A stretch of DNA of 64,000 nt, taken from NCBI GenBank assembly GCA_964370825.1, contig CAYJKY010000015.1, positions 4,578-68,577 on the forward strand, in the 5' to 3' direction. Made by a program: the position numbers and the translations under genes. The DNA is from CAYJBH01 sp964370825. Its GTDB lineage: Bacteria; Bacillota; Clostridia; Oscillospirales; Ruminococcaceae. A model generated the notes under the pieces. It made no database searches. It saw only the letters and a program-made list of their open reading frames with translations, and was not told the DNA's origin. Positions 52,004 to 61,616 of the stretch are shown one piece after another. The first letter of the stretch is position 1, and every line of letters begins with the position of its first letter.

Positions 52004-53433
52004 TTTTCCTCCCCGATATAGTTTTTTATATTAAAACTCTCACCGTTTTTCACTCCGGAACGTAACAACCCATCGGAAATTCCATCATCGCCCATTGGTA
52101 AAATCGGCCTTGTATACGGTATGCCAAAGGAATGAACACCGCATATATTTAATAATACAACGGCAAAAAGCCCCGCAACAAGAAGTGGACCACCTACTCC
52201 GCCGGCGAGAATAAACATTAAGCGTAGGATAATTATCGGCTCATATAGCGAGGGAATTACAAATGCCGCAAGTGCCGAGAAAGCTATTACTATTAAAATC
52301 GGTGCCGACAGTATTCCCATCTGGATTGCCGCATCACCTACAATAAGCGCAGAAACAAGGCTGACGGAGCTACCTATCTGCTTTGGAAGCCTAAGCCCCG
52401 CCTCCCGCACAATCTCCAACAACAGCGAAACGGTAATCGCTTCGATAAATAAAGGTAGTGGTGTCCCCTGTTCGGAAAATGCAATCTTATACATAAGCTG
52501 AACCGGAAGTAACTCCGGTGTAAAATTAACAATGGAAATAAATACTCCGGGTAGCAGTATTGCCAGGAAAAATGCAATATACTTTAAAAGGCGAATTCCA
52601 CTTGCAAAGTAAGGTCTCGATGAATAGTCGTCGAGACTTTGAAAATTTTCAGGAAAAAGATATGGGTATATAAGCGCAAATGGACTTCCCGCAACCATTA
52701 CAATTATCTTTCCCTCGCACAGCTTTGCCGCTGCAGTTGCCGGACGTTCGGTACTTCCGGTTGCAGAAAATAAAGAGGGTTGCCTTTTTTGTATAAACGC
52801 TCCGAGATATCCGGAGTCGAACACCATAGCAAGGTCAACTTTTTTTATCCGCGCCTTAACCTTTTGCAAAAGATCATCCGGAACCTGCCCTTTATGATAG
52901 CAAAGCATATACTCGGTGTCGTTAACTCCACCCAAAAAACCTGTCTCAAAGGAGAGTTCAGGCGATCGTATGAACTGCCTAAGTAGTGCCATATTCACCC
53001 TAAGATTTTGCGAAAACCCGAGCTTTGACCCCTTAATATTCCCCTCTCCCGAAACCTCTGTTACGGCATTTCCCGGGTATGCCTGAATACCAACGCCGAG
53101 CATGACGTCGCATCCTTCTATATAAATAACAGCAAAACCTGCAAGCATCAAAAGGTTTAAATCTTCTCTCGATTTTACGTCAATTTGGCTTATAGGAATA
53201 GAGTTATCTTTTTTGAGATATTCAAGCATCTCCTGTGGCGTTAGAGACTGTTTTTCAACCTCGGAAAGGCGTGTCAACAGCACGAGCGAAAGATTTACGT
53301 CACTGGTTATGTTATCCACCTTCATTATCAATAGATTACATTCGGCAATCCGCTTGATTAAAAAATATACGTCGATACTTTGTGAAAAGTATTCGCGCAT
53401 TTCATCCCTAAACTCCTCTACAGATTTTTGCAT
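52000..53433 (-). CDS. gerA: Spore germination protein GerA family (receptor A subunit)
   Basis: A 477-residue subunit of the inner-membrane spore germinant receptor. The soluble N-terminal region includes VYIEGCDVMLGVGIQAYPG and RSPELSFETGFLGGVNDTEYML. The membrane region (from about 280) has FTPELLPVQLMYKIAFSEQG, LLLEIVREAGLRLPKQIGSS and VSALIVGDAAIQMGI, all typical. The start has GGAAGA upstream. First gene of a two-gene operon with the GerB–GerC fusion. The germinant is unknown. Confidence 0.95.
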   Translation of the reverse strand: MQKSVEEFRDEMREYFSQSIDVYFLIKRIAECNLLIMKVDNITSDVNLSLVLLTRLSEVEKQSLTPQEMLEYLKKDNSIPISQIDVKSREDLNLLMLAGFAVIYIEGCDVMLGVGIQAYPGNAVTEVSGEGNIKGSKLGFSQNLRVNMALLRQFIRSPELSFETGFLGGVNDTEYMLCYHKGQVPDDLLQKVKARIKKVDLAMVFDSGYLGAFIQKRQPSLFSATGSTERPATAAAKLCEGKIIVMVAGSPFALIYPYLFPENFQSLDDYSSRPYFASGIRLLKYIAFFLAILLPGVFISIVNFTPELLPVQLMYKIAFSEQGTPLPLFIEAITVSLLLEIVREAGLRLPKQIGSSVSLVSALIVGDAAIQMGILSAPILIVIAFSALAAFVIPSLYEPIIILRLMFILAGGVGGPLLVAGLFAVVLLNICGVHSFGIPYTRPILPMGDDGISDGLLRSGVKNGESFNIKNYIGEEK

Positions 53434-53466
53434 ACATCTTCCCTATTTCTGAATTTATGATGAATA

Positions 53467-53497
53467 TAGTATCGCCAAATATCCTATATTCCATGCA
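53467..53497 (-). promoter_or_regulatory. Candidate SigG promoter of the germination operon
   Basis: On the minus strand TGCATG (SigG -35 pattern TGMATA, one mismatch) and GATACTA (CATACTA, one mismatch) are separated by 18 nt, ending 33 nt before gerA. The -35 is in the centre of the palindrome TTCCATGCATGGAA (53489-53502). SigG control of ger operons is established in Bacillus. Confidence 0.45.
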
Positions 53498-53595
53498 TGG
53501 AAGGTGAATTTTGTACCTTTCGAGCAAAAACCGCTCGAATTCCACCACATTACTGTGGCAGAAACGGACAAATTCAGGAAAGGAACACTCATAAA

Positions 53596-54243
53596 ATGTT
53601 TATTATCATCATCAGAACAACAATAATATATATTTTTGTGTTAGTTATTTTGAGGTTTACAGGCAAACGTCAGCTGGGTGAACTGCAGGCATCCGAGCTG
53701 GTAACAACCATGATAATATCCAACCTTGCATCTATATCCATAGAACAACAGAGCATTCCTCTTTTGGTGAGTATGTTGCCTGTAATAATTATTGCCTGCT
53801 ATGAAATTTTTATATCGGCAATAACCATCAGAAGCGCAAAGTTCGAGAGGTTTGTTGAAGGTGAGCCAAGAATAATAATGAAAAACGGTAGGTTTGTTCA
53901 GAAAACATTAAGACTTTTGCGCTTTACCGCAACCGAAATTCTCTCAGCACTTCGGGATAAAAATATATTCGATCCCAACTCAGTTTCAGTTGCACTTATA
54001 GAGCCTAATGGAAAATTGTCGGTTTATGCGACCGAAACAAAACCATTCCACAACGATGAAAAACCTCCTGCATCTGTTGTTGTGGACGGAATGGTTGTAA
54101 ATGATGCACTTGAACTTTGCGGTAAATCCAAGGATTGGCTCATCGGCTATCTACATGCCAAGGGGATAACTACAAGAGATGTTTTAATTATGCTTGTCTA
54201 TGATGATGAGAGCATCTACCTTGCCGAATATGAGATATATTGA
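53596..54243 (+). CDS. DUF421 (YetF-type) membrane protein
   Basis: About 215 residues from the ATG at 53596, which has ggaaagga upstream; the frame to 53497 has no such site. Two or three N-terminal helices (TTIIYIFVLVILRFTGKRQ) carry the family signature GKRQLGELQASELVTTMIISN. A soluble C-terminal part contains RFTATEILSALRDKNIFD. DUF421 proteins are abundant in spore formers and of unclear role. It pairs with the DUF4363 gene 70 nt downstream, a common clostridial association. Confidence 0.92.
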   Translation: MFIIIIRTTIIYIFVLVILRFTGKRQLGELQASELVTTMIISNLASISIEQQSIPLLVSMLPVIIIACYEIFISAITIRSAKFERFVEGEPRIIMKNGRFVQKTLRLLRFTATEILSALRDKNIFDPNSVSVALIEPNGKLSVYATETKPFHNDEKPPASVVVDGMVVNDALELCGKSKDWLIGYLHAKGITTRDVLIMLVYDDESIYLAEYEIY

Positions 54244-54312
54244 TAGGCAATTTAAAATCGCAATATGCACCGTTTTACAAGTTAATTGATTATATAAAGG
54301 GGATTTAAGTAA

Positions 54313-54657
54313 ATGAGACGAATTCCACTAGCCATGACGGTTATCGTAATAATTCTATGTATAATGACAGCGGCACAGCTGTTTATGTATAACACCTTTA
54401 ATACACTCTCAGAACAGATTATCTTGATTGAGGAGGGAAACGGTGATGCAAGTGAGCTTGCTGAACAGCTAAAAACCACCTATGCCGAGCGACATAGATG
54501 GTTATTGATGGTTGCGGATAACAACTTAATATTACAGCTTAGAATGGTAATCGACACCTTAGACCCTAATGCACAGCCCGAAGAAATAGCTGCGCATGTA
54601 AAGCACATTAAGGCGGAGCTGATGAGGGTGGAAAGTCTACTTCTTTCCCTTCTTTGA
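54313..54657 (+). CDS. DUF4363 family protein
   Basis: A 114-residue protein with one N-terminal membrane helix (LAMTVIVIILCIMTAAQLF) and a helical extracytoplasmic domain (YAERHRWLLMVADNNLILQL). It matches DUF4363, which is nearly always found behind DUF421 genes. Its last 21 nt overlap the end of nrdR on the opposite strand. Confidence 0.88.
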   Translation: MRRIPLAMTVIVIILCIMTAAQLFMYNTFNTLSEQIILIEEGNGDASELAEQLKTTYAERHRWLLMVADNNLILQLRMVIDTLDPNAQPEEIAAHVKHIKAELMRVESLLLSLL

Positions 54658-55110
54658 TCTCTCACCCAGTAGATCGGTGAGTTCCTGCATAAAGCTGTCG
54701 AGATCGCCAAATTGACGATACACCGAGGCAAAACGAACGTACGCAACCTCGTCAATCGCACGAAGCTCCTCCATGCAAAGCTCACCTATCTCGATGGATA
54801 AGACTTCACGTTTTAAGGTGTTGGATATACTCTGCTCAATTCTATCCACCGCCTGTTCAAGCTGTTCTACCGTGACCGAGCGTTTATCACAGGCACGCAT
54901 TAGGCTGTTGAGAACCTTCTGGCGATCAAACGTCTCGCGAGAACCGTCCTTTTTCTCTACCATAACCGGAACGGTTTCTATAATCTCATATGTGGTAAAC
55001 CTTTTTTCACATTCGATACACTCACGTCTCCGACGAATTCGAACACCTCCGTCGGCGGGACGGCTGTCTAAAACCTTGGTATCCTCGGCACTGCAAAAAG
55101 GACATCTCAT
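54637..55110 (-). CDS. nrdR: Transcriptional repressor NrdR
   Basis: A 157-residue nucleotide-sensing repressor of ribonucleotide reductase genes. The zinc ribbon is CPFCSAEDTKVLDSR with a second pair in CIECEKRFTTYE. The ATP-cone domain follows (VMVEKKDGSRETFDRQKV and EIGELCMEELRAIDEVAYVR). Full length for the family. No nrd gene is in the window, and it stands alone between divergent rluA and convergent DUF4363. Confidence 0.97.
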   Translation of the reverse strand: MRCPFCSAEDTKVLDSRPADGGVRIRRRRECIECEKRFTTYEIIETVPVMVEKKDGSRETFDRQKVLNSLMRACDKRSVTVEQLEQAVDRIEQSISNTLKREVLSIEIGELCMEELRAIDEVAYVRFASVYRQFGDLDSFMQELTDLLGERSKKGKK

Positions 55111-55195
55111 AATAACTCCCTTTACTTCTTTCTGTATTTATTATATAATAAAAAAGATAAATTGACAAGCGTATCAATAAAAAGAAAATGGGAAA

Positions 55196-56077
55196 ATGAA
55201 AAAATTTGTAGTTAAAGAGACAGAAAACGGTATGCGACTGTTGCGATTGGTACAGCTTTTGACATACAACCTTCCAAAATCTATGCTATATAAAAGTTTC
55301 AGAAACGGAAGGATAAAAGTTTTCGATAAAAAACAGAAGGAAAGCTACCGAGTTAAAACCGGTGATGAACTCTCCCTCTATATTAATGATGAGTTTTTTC
55401 ATTCGGAGGAAATCGAGAGAAATCCTTGCCTTAGTTTCGACGATATTTATATGGACGACCACATTGCAATTCTGCAAAAGCCCGCCGGTGTACTGTGCCA
55501 CAGCGATGAGACCGGCGATGCCAACCTGTTGGACGGATTTATTGCTCGTCACGGCACCGGAACATTTAAACCATGCCTTGTAAACAGGCTTGACCGAGGC
55601 ACCGAAGGGCTTGTCATAGTGGCAAGAACCCACAACGCCGCAGAGCTTGTAGCAGAGCTTATCCGTGATAAAAGGGTTGTAAAAAGATATCTTGCGGTAA
55701 CCGATTTACCTGTCGAAGGCTTGATAAAAACCGGCTATAGCCGAGCCGACAGGATAACCGTCGCCACCGAGGGCGAGGAGATGATAACCGAGTTTAAAAC
55801 GCTGAAATCGTCGGGAGGGTATCACCTTATAGAGGCGATACTACACACCGGAAAAACCCACCAGATAAGAGCACAGCTGTCCTCACTCGGCGTGCATATT
55901 ATAGGAGACAGAAAATACAATGCCAATAAAAATCCATTAAATGTTAAAAATCAGCTACTCTGCGCTTATGAATTGGTTTTTGAACAGGGTTTAAATAACG
56001 AACTCACCGGAATATCCGGAAAAATATTTACGGTAAAACAATGTGAAACACTCAATTTTTTTAATAATCTAACCTGA
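55196..56077 (+). CDS. RluA-family pseudouridine synthase
   Basis: A 293-residue enzyme that isomerises uridine in rRNA or tRNA. An N-terminal S4-like region (LPKSMLYKSFRNGRIKVFDK) is followed by the catalytic motif CLVNRLDRGTEGLVIVAR with the nucleophilic Asp. ILHTGKTHQIRAQLSSLGVHI is the usual C-terminal motif. Which position it modifies (RluC/D-like) cannot be told. Its stop is 2 nt from the stop of the convergent surface-protein gene. Confidence 0.94.
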   Translation: MKKFVVKETENGMRLLRLVQLLTYNLPKSMLYKSFRNGRIKVFDKKQKESYRVKTGDELSLYINDEFFHSEEIERNPCLSFDDIYMDDHIAILQKPAGVLCHSDETGDANLLDGFIARHGTGTFKPCLVNRLDRGTEGLVIVARTHNAAELVAELIRDKRVVKRYLAVTDLPVEGLIKTGYSRADRITVATEGEEMITEFKTLKSSGGYHLIEAILHTGKTHQIRAQLSSLGVHIIGDRKYNANKNPLNVKNQLLCAYELVFEQGLNNELTGISGKIFTVKQCETLNFFNNLT

Positions 56078-56079
56078 CG

Positions 56080-59000
56080 TTAACCACCATAAACAACAAC
56101 ACAATCCGCTTCGGTTTTTGCAAAATTTCTACTGTTGCGGATTATTGCCGTGTCGTTGAAATCTATCCTGTCGTCACCATTTACGTCGGCATCAGCGTCC
56201 ACAAACAGCCCTATTATTACCGTTTTGTTATAATCGTCATTATCGAATATCGCCTGTATATCCTGTTCGTTGACGGTTCCGTTGTTGTCCACGTCGCCGG
56301 TCACGAGGTGCATAATCTCGCCGCCGGCCGATAGATCCACCATTCCATCTACCGGCACCTCTACCCCCTTGATTATGTAGGGTAGGCAGTTATCCTTTGT
56401 TACCACAACATCGTAGCTTCCCGGTGATGTGTTTACGCTGAATTCCTCGGTGGTCAACGTTTCGCTCGCCTCCCCTGCCGGAATTGTTTCGGTGAAAAGA
56501 GCGTTGCTGTGCTCGGTGTCGGTGCTGTCGTATAGCCTTATCGTCGTCTGCGTCGTGGCATCGTCAAAGCTTACATTTCCGGTTATCCTCACTGCGGTGG
56601 AGGTTACATCCACGAAAACCGTCTGCATTATCGCACTGTCCTTGGTTATCACCGTTATGGTGGTCTCGCCCTTTTTAAGTCCTGTCACAACTCCATTTTC
56701 GTCCACCTCGGCAATGCTCTCGTCCGCCATTACATAGAACAAATCCTTGTTAAAGGCATCATCCGGAAGAACGGTAGCCGTAATTTGTTCGGTCTCACCA
56801 CCGGCGAGGGTGATGTTTGCGTTTGTTATGGAAAGGCTTACCGGGCGTTTAGGCGCTACCGGTGCCGACATATGGTTGTTTGAGTATACCGTCTCCGGTT
56901 CGACTATGCTTGCCGACACGTAGAAGTATTCCACATCATAGACATCCTCCACCACAAGCCCCTCACCCGGTAGGGTAAAGGTTACTGTTGAGCTTCTACC
57001 GGCGGACAGCGTTGCAATACTCTGTGTGTCCAAAACAGTGCCGTCCATCCTCTCGTCGATAAGCTCCACCGAAATGTTGTTTACCGTCTGCTTGGAGTTG
57101 TTTATAACGGTGACGGTAGCCTCACGCCCCTCCACCTCGTAGCCGACAATCTCAATATCACGGTAGAACAGCTCCACCGTTACGGTGTTATCGGATGTAT
57201 ATGCATCGCTACCGCTCGCAGGGCTTACGGTTATCGGGAAACTGTCGGACACAAAACTGCTCGAAAGGGATTTGCTAACCTCGACAGTCCCAACCTCTCC
57301 CGGCTGTAAAGCAAGGCTGTGTGTGGTTGCACTGCCACCGTCGACCGAGGCTTTAACCGAGCTAATCGGCACGGAGCTGTTATTTTTAACGTCCACATTT
57401 ATTGTTACACTTTGACCGGGTGCAACCGTCGAAACATCATAGTAAGGCTCGCCCACTATCTGTAGGTCTATGGCATCGGTTATGGTTATGGACATTAAAT
57501 CGGTCTGGGTATATATCGAGCTGTCGGTAATAGTTTGGTCTATCGCCGTCGAACCGTAGGCAATTTCAAGCTCACCGGCTGCGTTAAAGATAGCATCAAA
57601 TTCCGATATGTTTCTGTCCGCCTCGGTCAGCTGTGTCGCCTCACCGAATTCGGTGCCTTCATGGTATCTCACATAGAGTTCGTTGTGATATCCGTCGGCA
57701 ACGGTGTATATCATAGCCTTTCTGCCGTTCCCATCCTCAATTATTACAACCTTCTCAGCCGCAACAGCATCGGCAAGCTGTGTGGTGGTCGATGACTGCG
57801 CTGTAAGGTCGACAGCATTTAAAATTCCGTTTTCCATCCAGAATATGTTTCCGGCTGTAAGGTTGATATTCTGCTTTGGTATTGCGGACTGTGCAACCGT
57901 CACGGTATCCGCATTGCTGTACAGCTTAATCGCCGAGTTTTGAATTTCAAGTCCGCTAAAGCTGTTTTCGACATAGCCGAGCGAATAAACGCCCTCGCTA
58001 TAGCTGCTGTCCACGCCCATTATCGGGTTTGTGGTATTTGCAAGCTGTTGCGGTGCGGTAAAGGTTGTGCCGTTGAAGCTTGAAATGTTTAGGCTGTAGT
58101 CACCCTTGAATTCAAATATGCTGTTAAGGCTGTTTTCCACCCATGCAATTGTTGCGGTGTTGCCTGAGGTTGCAACGTTAACATCCATCGGATACAGACC
58201 GTTAGCCTCCATAACATTTTTTGCATCGACAAATCCGTTACCGTCATACCTCGCAACCCTCAGCGTCATGGACTCCAACGTCTGCTCTAAGGTGGACGAT
58301 TCGCCTAAGGTGGTGACGGCATTACTCCAAACAACATATATCTCGTTGTTTAGCTCAAATAGTGTCGGTGCAAAGTCCGCCGTTCCATCGTCCTCAACAG
58401 GTTTAATCGCCGACCAGCCGGACGGTGTCTTAAGCGCATAGTAAAGCATGGTTCTGTCGCCGGAGGGGCGGGAAGCCTCGTCCATCTCAAAAACAGCCAT
58501 GGTGGTATCCCCCACCGTGATTACACTCGGCACGGCATTCTGGAAAACATTGCTGTGTATAACCTCCTGAGATTTAGAAAGGTTACGAGGTGCAGACTCG
58601 ATACTGTAATCCACCAAAGCCGAAGCATACTCCGAGGTTCTGGGCATTGGGGTGAAGGTTAACTCACCGGGAGAAATATCGTAGCTTGTTCCGGGTTCTA
58701 TACTGCTTGAAGCCGACGCACCGAAATTAGGGTACAACTCAACCGCATCCCATGCAAAGTTATATCGATCCGAAAAGAATAAAAACGCTTTCCATTCAAA
58801 ATATACTGTGGAAGATATGTATGCTCTTAAGGATTTTTTTAGTGTTTCCTGCAACAATTTGTATTCCGCGGCTATGGTTCCTTCGACACCAACCTCTGCC
58901 CTTCCCACTACGACATCTAACCCTGCACCGATTTTGGGTGTTATTGACAAACCTATTACACCGTTTATATCGTATGGTGTACCATTTTGATAAAAAGCTT

Positions 59001-61419
59001 CCTTGTAAACAAGCTCAAATCCGGCACTTGCCTTACCTTCAATACCAAATGTTATATATATAACCGGTGCCGGGGGGAAGTAATAGTTTACATCGACACC
59101 GAGTGTCAGCTCAACAACCAGTCCACATTTTGTCGGTATTGCATATCCGGTTTTATGGTCAATTTCAATATGTCCGACACCGGTAACATTAGCCTTAAAC
59201 CCTAAATCCCAATATGCGCTCCCTCTATCAGCCATAATATTGTTAAAAGATCTTGAGAAATTACTCGGAGACTTTTTAAATGAGCTCACCAGCTCGACTA
59301 TCTCATCATATGTGTCATTGTCCCCCTTTTTAAGTTTAACGTCCTTTGTGGTGAGAGATATCTTGGTTACCTGTGCTTCACTGTCATATTTCGCATCAAG
59401 TGCGAACATTGAACCGAGACCCCTTCCGTCTGCCTTAATTTCATATTCAAAAAGATTGAAATTGTTACCTAAAAGACTAATCTCCGGTCCCTTTAAGATA
59501 TCTGCACCATCGGCACTGCCAAAGTTCAGGGTGTCGGTGGTCATGCCTAAATCAGGTGGGATTACCTCAATTTTGTATGTGTAGGATAGGTCAGAGCCTT
59601 TTGGTTTTAACGAAAGTACAACCTCGCCAACATTAACGCCGGTAACAACAAGCCCTTCTATCGAGGCAACCGACGGATTACTGCTTTCAAGAACAACAGT
59701 GCTGCCCTGTAGCGTTTCCGGAAGATTGAAAAGTGAGATATCGAGACTGTCTCCAACCTCAATAAAAGACCTATTCGAACCCCCTGTGTCTATACTACCG
59801 AGGGAGTTGTAAATTATATTGGCAGAAGTGAGGTCGGTGTTTGAGCTACCAATATCAATTAAATTCCACTCATTAAACGCACCAGAATAATATACGGAGT
59901 GTAGGGTGCTACATCCATAAAACGCATGTCCTTCAATAGAGGTTACACTATTCGGGATGTTTACAGTGCTTAGGCTGTCACAGTTAGCAAATGCAGCATT
60001 TCCAATCGAAGTAACACTATCTGGTATGGTCGCCATGGTTACGCTATCACAGCCATTAAATGCACTACTCCCAATTGTAGTGACATTATTCAGAATAGTA
60101 ACATTCCCGGATCTACCAGCGGGATATTGTATTATTTCTGTTTTGATTTTATTATATAATACACCTTCTAAAGAACCGTACATTGGATTAAATGTGGATA
60201 CGTTAATATTAACTAAGCTGTCACAGTCGGAAAATGCAGCATTCCCAATTGAGGTGACACTGTCTGGAATGGTTATAGTATTTAGGCTACCGCAAGATCG
60301 AAATGCCAAACTTCTAATCATGGTGATGCTGTCCGGTATAGTTACAGTATTTAGGCTACTGCAATTTTCAAATGCAGAATATCCAATCGAGGTGACACCA
60401 TCCGGAATGGTTATTGAGGTTAGGCTACTGCAATTTTCAAATGCAGAATGTCCAATCGAGGTGACACCATCTCCTATGATTACCGTACTTAGGTTAGTGC
60501 AATTTTCAAACACATTATCCTCAATTGATGTGACGCTATTCGGGATAGTTACAGTACTTAGGCTGCTACAATCAGAAAAAGCATTACTCTCAACTGTGAC
60601 GACACCTTCTGGTATGGTTACCGTGCTTAGGCTGGTACACTCATTAAATGCTAACCATTCAATCGAGGCGACACTACTTCCTATGGTTACCGTGCTTAGG
60701 TTGGTGCATTCTTGAAATGCACCAACACCAATTGAGGTGACGTTATTCGGGATGATTGCCGAGGTTAGGCTGGTGCAATTTTTAAATGAATAATCTCCAA
60801 TTGTTATTGCGCTGTCCGGAATGGTTACCGAGGTTAGGCTAGTGCTATTTTGAAATGCATAATCACCAATTTTGTTAACACTGTTCGGAATATTGAAGTG
60901 GCCGGATTTGCCTATGGGAAAACTAATTATTTCCGTTTGTTCTTTATTGTATAAAACCCCATCTAAAGAACTATATAAGGGGTTAAGATCTGATATATTA
61001 ATTGAATTTAGCCTTGTGCAACTTGAAAATGCAGAGCTCCCAGAACCACTCGCAATCAATGTGACGCTACTACCTATGGTTACTGTGCTAAGGCGGCTAC
61101 ATCCCCAAAATGCAAAATATCCAATCGTGGTCACACTATCGGGAATGGTTATCGTGGTTAGAAGAACGCATCCAGAAAATGCAGACCCCCCAATCAACTT
61201 CACTTCCACATCATCAATGGTTGTAGGAATATTTGCGATAGTAATATCCCAATCCGCATCGGTAATAATCCCCGTATTCTTATCAAACTCTATCTGTCCA
61301 CCAACAACCCCTGGCACATCATACCACTCCGCCGCCGCACTAACCTCCACTGCCGAAACCCCGGCGAACACAAACAAACCTACCATGCATACAAGAATTA
61401 AAGCAAGCTTTTTAAACAT
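56080..61419 (-). CDS. Large secreted surface protein: BspA-type leucine-rich repeats, Ig-like domains, dockerin-like end
   Basis: About 1,779 residues. The ATG at 61419 (GAGG 6 nt upstream) gives a clean signal peptide (FKKLALILVCMVGLFVFAGV). Residues 55-540 are about sixteen LRR_5 (BspA-type) repeats of 23 residues, pattern AFxxCxSLxTVTIPDSVTSIG. A middle region of unclear fold follows, then CARDB-like (GQSVTINVDVKNNSS) and group 2 Ig-like modules (SLSITNANITLAGGETEQIT region). The end (from about 1,708) is a dockerin-like pair of calcium loops, GDVDNNGTVNEQD and DVNGDDRIDFND. No sortase motif or membrane anchor is present. Likely role is adhesion or binding to host or plant material. Confidence 0.9.
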   Translation of the reverse strand: MFKKLALILVCMVGLFVFAGVSAVEVSAAAEWYDVPGVVGGQIEFDKNTGIITDADWDITIANIPTTIDDVEVKLIGGSAFSGCVLLTTITIPDSVTTIGYFAFWGCSRLSTVTIGSSVTLIASGSGSSAFSSCTRLNSINISDLNPLYSSLDGVLYNKEQTEIISFPIGKSGHFNIPNSVNKIGDYAFQNSTSLTSVTIPDSAITIGDYSFKNCTSLTSAIIPNNVTSIGVGAFQECTNLSTVTIGSSVASIEWLAFNECTSLSTVTIPEGVVTVESNAFSDCSSLSTVTIPNSVTSIEDNVFENCTNLSTVIIGDGVTSIGHSAFENCSSLTSITIPDGVTSIGYSAFENCSSLNTVTIPDSITMIRSLAFRSCGSLNTITIPDSVTSIGNAAFSDCDSLVNINVSTFNPMYGSLEGVLYNKIKTEIIQYPAGRSGNVTILNNVTTIGSSAFNGCDSVTMATIPDSVTSIGNAAFANCDSLSTVNIPNSVTSIEGHAFYGCSTLHSVYYSGAFNEWNLIDIGSSNTDLTSANIIYNSLGSIDTGGSNRSFIEVGDSLDISLFNLPETLQGSTVVLESSNPSVASIEGLVVTGVNVGEVVLSLKPKGSDLSYTYKIEVIPPDLGMTTDTLNFGSADGADILKGPEISLLGNNFNLFEYEIKADGRGLGSMFALDAKYDSEAQVTKISLTTKDVKLKKGDNDTYDEIVELVSSFKKSPSNFSRSFNNIMADRGSAYWDLGFKANVTGVGHIEIDHKTGYAIPTKCGLVVELTLGVDVNYYFPPAPVIYITFGIEGKASAGFELVYKEAFYQNGTPYDINGVIGLSITPKIGAGLDVVVGRAEVGVEGTIAAEYKLLQETLKKSLRAYISSTVYFEWKAFLFFSDRYNFAWDAVELYPNFGASASSSIEPGTSYDISPGELTFTPMPRTSEYASALVDYSIESAPRNLSKSQEVIHSNVFQNAVPSVITVGDTTMAVFEMDEASRPSGDRTMLYYALKTPSGWSAIKPVEDDGTADFAPTLFELNNEIYVVWSNAVTTLGESSTLEQTLESMTLRVARYDGNGFVDAKNVMEANGLYPMDVNVATSGNTATIAWVENSLNSIFEFKGDYSLNISSFNGTTFTAPQQLANTTNPIMGVDSSYSEGVYSLGYVENSFSGLEIQNSAIKLYSNADTVTVAQSAIPKQNINLTAGNIFWMENGILNAVDLTAQSSTTTQLADAVAAEKVVIIEDGNGRKAMIYTVADGYHNELYVRYHEGTEFGEATQLTEADRNISEFDAIFNAAGELEIAYGSTAIDQTITDSSIYTQTDLMSITITDAIDLQIVGEPYYDVSTVAPGQSVTINVDVKNNSSVPISSVKASVDGGSATTHSLALQPGEVGTVEVSKSLSSSFVSDSFPITVSPASGSDAYTSDNTVTVELFYRDIEIVGYEVEGREATVTVINNSKQTVNNISVELIDERMDGTVLDTQSIATLSAGRSSTVTFTLPGEGLVVEDVYDVEYFYVSASIVEPETVYSNNHMSAPVAPKRPVSLSITNANITLAGGETEQITATVLPDDAFNKDLFYVMADESIAEVDENGVVTGLKKGETTITVITKDSAIMQTVFVDVTSTAVRITGNVSFDDATTQTTIRLYDSTDTEHSNALFTETIPAGEASETLTTEEFSVNTSPGSYDVVVTKDNCLPYIIKGVEVPVDGMVDLSAGGEIMHLVTGDVDNNGTVNEQDIQAIFDNDDYNKTVIIGLFVDADADVNGDDRIDFNDTAIIRNSRNFAKTEADCVVVYGG
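59880..61210 (-). repeat. Tandem 69-bp repeats coding for the leucine-rich repeats
   Basis: About sixteen units of 69 bp. Neighbouring units near 60361 and 60430 are almost identical for about 40 nt. The block also holds two longer islands (NPLYSSLDGVLYNKEQTEII and NPMYGSLEGVLYNKIKTEII) that look like an old segmental duplication. Confidence 0.85.
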
Positions 61420-61469
61420 CATATTCCTCACAAATATTACAACTCACACTATTTTGTTAATTATAACAC

Positions 61470-61499
61470 AAAAAATTCACCCCAGCAACAACAGAGGTG
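61470..61499 (-). terminator. Terminator between the fucosidase and the surface-protein gene
   Basis: On the minus strand CACCTC and GGGGTG (one G-T pair) form a stem over a 10-nt loop, followed by AA and six T. A second inverted repeat (AAGGGTGAA/TTCACCCTT, 61559-61600) lies closer to the fucosidase stop. Confidence 0.55.
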
Positions 61500-61616
61500 T
61501 TTTTTGTATGTTTGAACAATATTTTTGTTGATTTTTATGCCAAAATACGAAATAGGCTAAGGGTGAAAAACTATCGATACGATTTCAGTCCTTCACCCTT
61601 CACTATTAGTCCTTAG

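Noticed and set aside
59880..61210. Regularly spaced repeats that could be taken for a CRISPR array
   Set aside because: The period is 69 bp with similar sequence throughout, it is in an open coding frame, and there are no unique spacers or cas genes.
59957..61531. Two long plus-strand ORFs (252 and 219 codons) opposite the surface-protein gene
   Set aside because: They mirror the 69-bp repeats of the leucine-rich-repeat block; the minus-strand frame has the signal peptide, domains and ribosome binding site.
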